Shown here: piece after piece, positions 1 through 4,591 of the stretch | Layout of the letters: every line of letters starts with the position of its first letter | Position numbering within the stretch: position 1 is the first letter of the stretch | Assembly (NCBI GenBank): GCA_017424205.1 | Contig: JAFPAS010000287.1 | Span: 1-5,826, forward strand | DNA: 5,826 nucleotides | Source: Prevotella sp. | GTDB lineage: Bacteria > Bacteroidota > Bacteroidia > Bacteroidales > Bacteroidaceae | Direction of reading: 5' to 3' | The notes under the pieces: model-generated | Told to the model about the DNA's origin: nothing | The model's database searches: none | Seen by the model: the letters and a program-made list of their open reading frames with translations, nothing else | Made by a program: the position numbers and the translations under genes

Positions 1-190
1 GATTGCAGCAGCAGCGGCAGCAATAACAGAGAAATAATATCTCCACCATACGCTCTAGCAGATTTTTACGGCAGCGGCAGAATGCATCGGCTTTATAGAA
101 ATCTGATACTCTCCAATAGAAAGAGAATGTCTATCTCTGCTGTAGAAATCTGTTACGGGCAAAAACTAAATCTAAAACCTAATATAAACA
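1..190. other. Non-coding leader upstream of the symporter, with direct repeats
   Basis: I find no convincing gene here. Frame 1 stays open from the window edge to about 231, but its codons (AGA, ATA, CTA) are unlike those of the real genes nearby and it runs into the symporter, so I do not call it. Frame 2 ends in a short Ala-rich stretch with a stop near 35-37, which could be the tail of an upstream gene but is too short to judge. TAGAAATCTGATAC (96-109) and TAGAAATCTGTTAC (143-156) form a 14-bp direct repeat with one mismatch, 47 bp apart. GCAGCGGCAG occurs at 11-20 and 71-80. I see no clean TAnnTTTG promoter core, so the symporter promoter remains unlocated and may lie upstream. Confidence 0.5.
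96..156. repeat. Pair of 14-bp direct repeats before the symporter
   Basis: TAGAAATCTGATAC at 96-109 recurs as TAGAAATCTGTTAC at 143-156, with 13 of 14 bases the same and a 47-bp start-to-start distance. The second copy ends 34 bp before the symporter ATG. Paired direct repeats this close to a start can be operator half-sites, but no regulator is identified, so function is inference. Confidence 0.45.
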
Positions 191-1804
191 ATGTACACAC
201 TTTTAGCAGCAACAGCATCAATCCACTGGGTTGACTATGTGATTGTCGTGGCATCAATCCTTCTGGCAGTAGTCATGGGATTCTATTTCGCTCACAGACA
301 GAAAGACTCAAACGCATACTTCACAGCCTCAGGCCGTGTACCTGACTGGGCTATCGGTATGTCTATCTTCGCCACACTCATCAGTTCGGTGACATTCCTC
401 GCATATCCTGGCGCAGCCTATGCAGGCAACTGGATTCTGCTCGTGCAGGGACTCATGGTGCCTATCGTGCTCGTTTCGCTGATAGGACTCATCGTGCCGC
501 TCTTCCGCAAGGTTATCAAGCTCTCTACATACGAGTATTTTGAGCGCCGTTTCGGAGCTTTCGCACGCTTCTATTCGAGCATCGCGTTCGTGCTGACACA
601 CTTCACTAAGATGGGTTCAGTATTCTTCCTCGTGTCAATGGCTCTCGCTTCGTTCATGAATATTGACATCTACTGGGTTATAGCCGTGCTCGGCGTGACC
701 ATCATCCTCCTCACTTTCCTCGGCGGTATGGAGGCCATCATCTGGATGGACGTTATCCAGGGCGGCATGCTCATCGGCGGCGGACTTCTCTGTATCATCT
801 TCCTTCTCTGCGCATTCGGCACACCATTCTCTGCAGGCGACATCCTTCAGACAGCATGGAATGCCACTGCGAATGTCGGACCATACGAAGTGAGCAAGAT
901 TGGTGTCGGTCCGTTTGAGTGGGATTTGGTTGAGACAACATTCCTTGTGATGGCTCTCAATGGTTTCTTCTACGCTCTGCAGAAGTATGGCACAGACCAG
1001 ACAATCGTACAGCGCTATCTCACTGCAAAGGACGATAAGAGTGCAAAAAAGGCCGCTTTCATCGGAGTTTTCCTCTCTGTGCCTATCTGGACAATCTTCA
1101 TGCTCGTAGGTTCGCTGCTCTTCGCTTACTACCAGCTGTCGCCTGACGCTGCCATCGAAGGCATGAAGGCTGATGCAGTATTCCCTCACTTCATCTCTAC
1201 ACAGCTGCCAATCGGTGTGCGTGGTCTGATAATCGCAGCCATAGCAGCCGCAGCAATATCATCACTCGACTCAGACCTCAACTGTCTCTCAGCCATTGCC
1301 GTTGAAGACTATCTGATGCGATTCAAGAAGAACGTGTCAGACAAGTTCCGTCTGAACTTCGGCCGTCTGATTGTTGTGCTGGCAGGACTTGGCGCAGTAG
1401 GCATCGCAGTGCTTTATGTTCAGAGCAACGGTGGAGCAGTGCTTGAGACCATCTTCGCCTTCTACGCCATCTTCTCAGCAGGCATTGTGGGCATCTTCCT
1501 GCTCGGACTCTTCTCACGCCGTGCTAACAAGCAGGGACTCTATGTCGGTCTGGCAGTCTGCATACTCTTCACAGCCTATGCAATGCTCACCTCTCCGCAG
1601 AAGATGCCTGACGGATCAAAGCAGGCACTCCTCGACTTCGGCGCATGGAACTACACTCACTCAAAGTACATGCTCGGCGTATACAGCCATATCATCGTGC
1701 TTGTAGTGGGCTACGTAGCATCATTCTTCTTCAAGACACCTCTTGCTGACAAGGAGCTGACTATCTTCGGATGGCTCGAGGAGAAGAAGGCTGCAAAGAA
1801 ATAA
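191..1804 (+). CDS. Sodium:solute symporter (SSS family), substrate unknown
   Basis: This is a 537-residue inner-membrane protein of the sodium:solute symporter family, which uses the sodium gradient to import solutes such as sugars, sialic acid, monocarboxylates or vitamins. Hydrophobic segments span nearly the whole chain (for example about 14-33, 52-74, 81-105, 160-177, 190-209, 290-314, 344-366, 391-410, 420-441, 449-466 and 495-514). Family hallmarks are visible: SSVTFLAYPG (65-74) in the first core helix; GGMEAIIWMDVIQGG (178-192); DQTIVQRYLTAK (269-280); and AAAAISSLDSDLN (352-364), where S357 and S358 match the serine pair of the Na2 sodium site known from vSGLT. The C-terminus is a Lys-rich tail (EEKKAAKK). 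Length is normal for the family. The ATG at 191 is the first in frame and leads straight into the N-terminal helix. A terminator follows, so it is not co-transcribed with the two-component genes downstream. The sequence alone does not give the substrate. Confidence 0.93.
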   Translation: MYTLLAATASIHWVDYVIVVASILLAVVMGFYFAHRQKDSNAYFTASGRVPDWAIGMSIFATLISSVTFLAYPGAAYAGNWILLVQGLMVPIVLVSLIGLIVPLFRKVIKLSTYEYFERRFGAFARFYSSIAFVLTHFTKMGSVFFLVSMALASFMNIDIYWVIAVLGVTIILLTFLGGMEAIIWMDVIQGGMLIGGGLLCIIFLLCAFGTPFSAGDILQTAWNATANVGPYEVSKIGVGPFEWDLVETTFLVMALNGFFYALQKYGTDQTIVQRYLTAKDDKSAKKAAFIGVFLSVPIWTIFMLVGSLLFAYYQLSPDAAIEGMKADAVFPHFISTQLPIGVRGLIIAAIAAAAISSLDSDLNCLSAIAVEDYLMRFKKNVSDKFRLNFGRLIVVLAGLGAVGIAVLYVQSNGGAVLETIFAFYAIFSAGIVGIFLLGLFSRRANKQGLYVGLAVCILFTAYAMLTSPQKMPDGSKQALLDFGAWNYTHSKYMLGVYSHIIVLVVGYVASFFFKTPLADKELTIFGWLEEKKAAKK

Positions 1805-1818
1805 GTTGGTCTGAGGTT

Positions 1819-1848
1819 AACGTCAACGACAACGATAACGATGACGTC
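1819..1848. repeat. Degenerate hexanucleotide tandem repeat
   Basis: Five consecutive hexamers follow the symporter stop: AACGTC, AACGAC, AACGAT, AACGAT and GACGTC. They lie between the stop codon and the terminator hairpin, so they are in the 3' untranslated region of the symporter transcript. No function is evident. It may be a slippage-prone remnant. Confidence 0.6.
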
Positions 1849-1880
1849 AATCCTTAATCCATTTAATAAATAATACGTAT

Positions 1881-1925
1881 AATCTCCCTTGCATCGCATA
1901 ACGTGTTGCAAGGGAGATTTTTTTT
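1881..1925 (+). terminator. Intrinsic terminator of the symporter transcript
   Basis: A perfect 13-bp stem pairs AATCTCCCTTGCA (1881-1893) with TGCAAGGGAGATT (1907-1919) around a 13-nt loop. The 3' arm runs into eight consecutive T residues (1918-1925). This is a textbook rho-independent terminator on the + strand, separating the symporter from the two-component operon. The 5' side has no matching A tract, so it looks one-directional. Confidence 0.93.
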
Positions 1926-1938
1926 GCTGCCGACGATT

Positions 1939-1971
1939 TGTCATAATAATTTAACATCCATGTCTTGGCAG
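1939..1971 (+). promoter_or_regulatory. PHO-box-like triple 11-bp repeat upstream of the response regulator
   Basis: Three head-to-tail 11-bp units begin at 1939, 1950 and 1961, with heptamer cores TGTCATA, TTTAACA and TGTCTTG. The first core equals the E. coli PHO-box heptamer; the other two are degenerate. The third unit starts 27 bp before the -7 element and its last three core bases (TTG, 1965-1967) coincide with the -33 element. PhoB-type regulators are known to bind heptamers repeated every 11 bp, so autoregulation of the two-component operon is inferred. On its own this site would be weak; the identical geometry at 4484-4516 makes it persuasive. Confidence 0.6.
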
Positions 1972-1995
1972 AGAAAAAGAAACTTTATAACTTTG
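1965..1995 (+). promoter_or_regulatory. Bacteroidetes-type promoter of the two-component operon
   Basis: TAACTTTG (1988-1995) matches the Bacteroidetes -7 consensus TAnnTTTG. TTG at 1965-1967 lies 20 bp upstream, the usual distance for the -33 element of this phylum. Transcription would start near 2001-2004, giving a leader of about 75 nt before the ATG at 2077. It follows directly after the symporter terminator. Confidence 0.8.
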
Positions 1996-2023
1996 CAGCA
2001 GATAACCAGGCGGGCGGCAGAGA

Positions 2024-2060
2024 GCGCATAACAGTGCGCACACGCTGACGGCGTCCGTCA
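2024..2060 (+). other. Two small hairpins in the leader of the response regulator
   Basis: The predicted leader can fold into two adjacent stems: GCGCA (2024-2028) with TGCGC (2035-2039) around a 6-nt loop, and TGACGG (2046-2051) with CCGTCA (2055-2060) around a 3-nt loop. The remaining 16 nt to the ATG are AT-rich and unstructured. There is no T tract, so these are not terminators. They may stabilise the mRNA or leave the start site accessible; that is inference. Confidence 0.45.
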
Positions 2061-2076
2061 TAATAGATACAGAGAA

Positions 2077-2772
2077 ATGAAAATACTTGTTGTTGACGAC
2101 GAACAGGACATCTGCGACATCTTGCAGTTTAATCTTGAGATGGAGGGCTACGACGTAGACACCGCAAACTCTGCCGAGGAGGCGCTGACCCTTCAGCTGG
2201 CACATTATGACCTCCTGCTGCTTGATGTCATGATGGGCGAGATGTCAGGATTTCATCTTGCCGAGCGTCTCAAGAAAGATGATGCTACAGCCCGTCTGCC
2301 CATTATCTTCATTACAGCCCTCGACAGCGAAGACCATACAGTGCGCGGACTCGAACTGGGTGCCGACGACTATATCAGCAAACCGCTGAGCATAAAGGAG
2401 GTGAAGGCACGTGTGAAAGCCGTGCTCCGACGCTCCACCCACACACAGGCAGCAACAGACATACAGCCGGCAGCAGCAGCTCACGATATTGTCTACGAAA
2501 CACTCTGCATCAGCACTGAGGCGAAGACAGCAAGCGTTGACGGCGAAGAGATTACGCTGACAAAGATTGAGTTTGAACTGCTGGCATATCTCGTCAGACA
2601 TGCGGGCAAGGTGTCGACACGCGAAGAACTGCTGAAGTACTGCTGGCCGAGCGACACATATGTGCTCGGACGCACTGTCGACGTAAATATTACGCGTCTG
2701 CGAAAGAAAATAGGACGTTACGGAAAACAAATACGCACACGTTTCGGCTATGGCTACACGTTTGAAAAATAG
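2077..2772 (+). CDS. phoB: PhoB-like response regulator (OmpR/PhoB family)
   Basis: A 231-residue cytoplasmic transcription factor that becomes active when its receiver domain is phosphorylated by the partner kinase. The receiver (about 1-118) has the acidic pair D7/D8, the phospho-acceptor D50 in LLLLDVMM, the switch T80 and the conserved K102 in SKP. An Ala/Gln-rich linker (about 119-137) leads to a winged-helix domain (about 138-231) with the recognition helix RTVDVNITRLRKKI (199-212) and the C-terminal wing RTRFGYGYTFE (220-230). The recognition helix closely resembles that of E. coli PhoB. Length matches PhoB. The start is the first ATG after the promoter; only a weak purine stretch (AGAGAA) precedes it, as is usual in Bacteroidetes. 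The overlapping kinase and the phosphate permease downstream support a role in phosphate control, as do PHO-box-like sites before this gene and before the permease. Family membership is certain; the PhoB assignment is inference, and another OmpR-type role is possible. Confidence 0.9.
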   Translation: MKILVVDDEQDICDILQFNLEMEGYDVDTANSAEEALTLQLAHYDLLLLDVMMGEMSGFHLAERLKKDDATARLPIIFITALDSEDHTVRGLELGADDYISKPLSIKEVKARVKAVLRRSTHTQAATDIQPAAAAHDIVYETLCISTEAKTASVDGEEITLTKIEFELLAYLVRHAGKVSTREELLKYCWPSDTYVLGRTVDVNITRLRKKIGRYGKQIRTRFGYGYTFEK

Positions 2773-4198
2773 ACCATTCCAGAACTCGCTCTACTTCAGC
2801 ATCGGAGCGACATTCCTGCTTTTTGTCGTGTTGATATCTATCTATCAGCACCGGCGCAGCAGAGAATACAAAATAGATATCCTTACAGCGCAGCTGCAGG
2901 CATACAGCTACAAGATGTCTGATGTGCTCGGCGACAGCCTGCTCTCGCCACACGTGTTCTATAATTATGTAGAAAAGAACTCCATGGAGGGCCTGCGTGT
3001 CACCGTTATCGACACAACAGGACGTGTCATACTCGACAGCCGCCGCCACGATGTGACAGACATGCAGAGCCATAGAAACCGCCGCGAGGTGGAGCAGGCG
3101 CTGCGCTACGGCACCGGATACGATCTGAAACGCAAGTCAGAAACCCTTGATGAGCCATATTTCTATTCGGCAGCACGCGTAGGCGACAACATCATCCGCA
3201 CAGCGCTGCCATATTCGGCAGAAATCACCAAGTCGCTCCAGGTGGACTATTCCTACATCTGGTATACAGCGATTGTCATCATCGTGCTCATCTTTGTGCT
3301 CTATCACAGCACGTCAAGAATCAGGCGCCACATAGGTTATCTGCACAACTTCGCAATCAAGGCGCAGCGAGGCGAACCGCTCGACTATGAGCTCGACCGC
3401 CGTCTGCCCGACGATGAACTTGGCGAAATCTCGCACACGATAACCACACTCTACTGGAAACTCCGTCATAGCGAGGAGGAGAAACAACGCATAAAGCGAC
3501 AGCTCACACAGAATGCTGCACACGAGCTCAAGACACCCGTGGCAAGCATACATGGATATCTCGAAAGCATCATGACTCATCCTGACATGGACGAGGCTAC
3601 ACGCCAGAGATTCATGGAGCGTTGCTATGCGCAGAGCGAGCGCATGACAAAACTCCTGCAGGATATGTCAGCACTCGCAAAACTCGATGAAATCGAGCAA
3701 AATCGTACGAAAAACACAGAAAATACGTTGCGCGAGGAGATAGATGTGGCAGCCATAGTGCGCACCGTGACTGACGAACTCGCACTGCAACTGACAGAGC
3801 AGGGCATCAGCGTGACGACAGATATGCCAGAGCAGATTATGCTCCGTGCTGACTATGGCCTCGTCTATAGCATCTTCCGCAATCTCTTCGACAACAGCAT
3901 AGCCTATTCTGGCGCTACGACCATCACCGTAAGGGCGAAAGCCGTGACGGCGGCGCAGAACGGAGCGCGGGCATACGAATTTCTCGTCATGGACAACGGA
4001 GTGGGTGTAGAACCGCAGCATCTGCCACGTCTCTTCGAACGCTTCTATCGTGTGGACAAAGGACGCTCACGAAAACTTGGCGGCACAGGACTCGGACTGG
4101 CCATCGTAAAGAATGCCGTGACGGCCCACGGAGGCACGTGTGCAGCAGAAATCACACATGGCGGAGGGCTCGCCGTTCGTTTCACACTGACAGAATAG
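2750..4198 (+). CDS. phoR: PhoR-like sensor histidine kinase
   Basis: A 482-residue inner-membrane kinase that phosphorylates the regulator encoded just upstream. It has a first membrane helix (about 16-32), an extracytoplasmic domain (33-165), a second helix (about 168-186), a HAMP linker (about 187-240, with DDELGEIS at 221-228) and a dimerisation domain with the phospho-acceptor H258 in NAAHELKTP. The ATP-binding domain carries the N box (RNLFDN, 377-382), G1 box (DNGVG, 415-419), F box (LFERFYR, 428-434) and G2 box (GGTGLGL, 444-450); all key residues are intact. The extracytoplasmic segment holds RVTVIDTTGRVILDS (83-97) followed by RREVEQAL and GTG (111-123). That order is typical of the PhoR/PnpS sensor domain of Gram-positive bacteria. 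No PAS domain lies between HAMP and the histidine, unlike E. coli or Bacillus PhoR. The ATG overlaps the regulator's last 23 bp, which implies translational coupling. The phosphate role is inferred from context and the sensor domain. Confidence 0.9.
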   Translation: MATRLKNRPFQNSLYFSIGATFLLFVVLISIYQHRRSREYKIDILTAQLQAYSYKMSDVLGDSLLSPHVFYNYVEKNSMEGLRVTVIDTTGRVILDSRRHDVTDMQSHRNRREVEQALRYGTGYDLKRKSETLDEPYFYSAARVGDNIIRTALPYSAEITKSLQVDYSYIWYTAIVIIVLIFVLYHSTSRIRRHIGYLHNFAIKAQRGEPLDYELDRRLPDDELGEISHTITTLYWKLRHSEEEKQRIKRQLTQNAAHELKTPVASIHGYLESIMTHPDMDEATRQRFMERCYAQSERMTKLLQDMSALAKLDEIEQNRTKNTENTLREEIDVAAIVRTVTDELALQLTEQGISVTTDMPEQIMLRADYGLVYSIFRNLFDNSIAYSGATTITVRAKAVTAAQNGARAYEFLVMDNGVGVEPQHLPRLFERFYRVDKGRSRKLGGTGLGLAIVKNAVTAHGGTCAAEITHGGGLAVRFTLTE

Positions 4199-4279
4199 CT
4201 GGCATATCGCCATTAGGATTATGCTCCTGCAGAAATGATATCCGTGCGTGTTTCGTGCGAACAAAACATCAGAAATAAA

Positions 4280-4318
4280 CAAGAGGCTGTTTCTTGACCG
4301 GCAAGAAGCAGCCTCTTG
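4280..4318 (+). terminator. Long hairpin, probable terminator of the two-component operon
   Basis: CAAGAGGCTGTTTCTTG (4280-4296) pairs with CAAGAAGCAGCCTCTTG (4302-4318) over 17 bp with one G-U pair and a 5-nt loop. It begins 81 bp after the kinase stop. No T tract follows on the + strand, so it may act as a weak or processing-type terminator. Two competing small stems share its bases: CAAGA/TCTTG within the left arm (4280-4284 with 4292-4296) and GGCAAGA/TCTTGCC (4300-4306 with 4314-4320). Confidence 0.5.
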
Positions 4319-4349
4319 CCGTATAAAAAGCACTTGGTTGTCAGGCAAT

Positions 4350-4439
4350 ACGCAGTTTTTCATCTCTGCATGCTTGTCTCGAAAGAAAATTTTGTCCGTC
4401 ACGCTCTGGCGTGGAATGAAGGCAGTGAAAAAACTGCGT
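4350..4439. repeat. Long-range inverted repeat with nested hairpin
   Basis: ACGCAGTTTTTCA (4350-4362) is the reverse complement of TGAAAAAACTGCGT (4426-4439) apart from one extra A, giving a 13-bp stem with a single bulge around 63 nt. Inside, CACGC (4400-4404) pairs with GCGTG (4409-4413) around a 4-nt loop. Just outside, CGTGCAT (4437-4443) can pair with ATGCACG (4456-4462), competing for three bases of the right arm. There is no open frame of convincing quality. A structured RNA or a mobile intergenic repeat are both possible. Confidence 0.5.
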
Positions 4440-4483
4440 GCATCCAGACTAAGACATGCACGGAGAAAGGTGTGCGAGGAGAA

Positions 4484-4516
4484 TGTAACAAAATTGTAAT
4501 AAAATTGTTACGAAGA
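4484..4516 (+). promoter_or_regulatory. PHO-box-like triple 11-bp repeat upstream of the phosphate permease
   Basis: Three head-to-tail 11-bp units start at 4484, 4495 and 4506, with heptamer cores TGTAACA, TGTAATA and TGTTACG. The first two units are separated by the identical spacer AAAT, and differ at a single base. The third unit begins 27 bp before the first base of the -7 element, the same geometry as in front of the response regulator. Direct 7-mers every 11 bp on the coding strand are the known form of the PhoB site, and the gene controlled is a phosphate permease. The same bases also read as an inverted repeat, GTAACAA (4485-4491) with TTGTTAC (4505-4511), so a palindromic operator is the alternative. 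Confidence 0.72.
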
Positions 4517-4532
4517 TGAAAAAATAAATTCC

Positions 4533-4540
4533 TAATTTTG
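4533..4540 (+). promoter_or_regulatory. Bacteroidetes-type -7 element of the phosphate permease promoter
   Basis: TAATTTTG fits the TAnnTTTG consensus. At the position where -33 should lie (about 4510-4512) there is ACG rather than TTG, and the nearest TTG (4505-4507) is 25 bp away, too far. A good -7 with a poor -33 covered by a direct-repeat site suggests an activator-dependent promoter. Predicted transcription start is near 4546-4549, leaving an AT-rich leader of about 45 nt without a Shine-Dalgarno sequence. Confidence 0.72.
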
Positions 4541-4591
4541 CACCGTGAAATCATATATAGGAATATATAGACAAACATTATAAACATTTTT

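Larger units (their letters stand above)
4199..4591. other. 393-bp intergenic region with inverted repeats and a promoter
   Basis: This gap holds no convincing gene. Several short frames cross it on both strands, but they cut through the inverted repeats and promoter and do not resemble any protein family I recognise. From left to right it contains a 17-bp-stem hairpin (4280-4318), a long-range inverted repeat (4350-4439) enclosing a smaller hairpin, a further 7-bp hairpin (4437-4462), a PHO-box-like triple repeat (4484-4516), a -7 promoter core (4533-4540) and the AT-rich permease leader (to 4591). The stretch 4320-4480 is well structured yet unexplained. It could be a dispersed intergenic repeat or a small RNA. 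Confidence 0.6.

Noticed and set aside
141..157. Possible PHO box before the symporter (TGTAGAA then TGTTACG)
   Set aside because: The second heptamer equals one in the permease site, but the two begin 10 bp apart rather than 11, there is no third unit, and no -7 element lies at the matching distance.
1..231. Frame-1 open stretch entering from the left edge
   Set aside because: Open for about 76 codons but with codon use unlike the other genes, repeat-derived residues and a 41-bp overlap with the well-supported symporter start; likely chance.
635..1189. A 184-codon open frame on the minus strand inside the symporter gene
   Set aside because: The product is rich in Glu, Cys and His, a usual sign of the reverse complement of hydrophobic membrane codons, and the sense strand encodes conserved SSS motifs.
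4485..4511. Palindromic operator reading of GTAACAA/TTGTTAC before the permease
   Set aside because: The 7-bp arms are real, but the direct-repeat reading explains more bases, has the PhoB period and recurs with the same spacing at the regulator promoter, where no such palindrome exists.
4067..4519. Short frames in the kinase-permease gap (minus 4067-4402; plus 4248-4499 and 4316-4519)
   Set aside because: They overlap each other, the kinase end, the hairpins and the PHO-box-like site, and their basic, Cys-containing products show no family likeness. They are better explained as chance frames in a structured non-coding segment.
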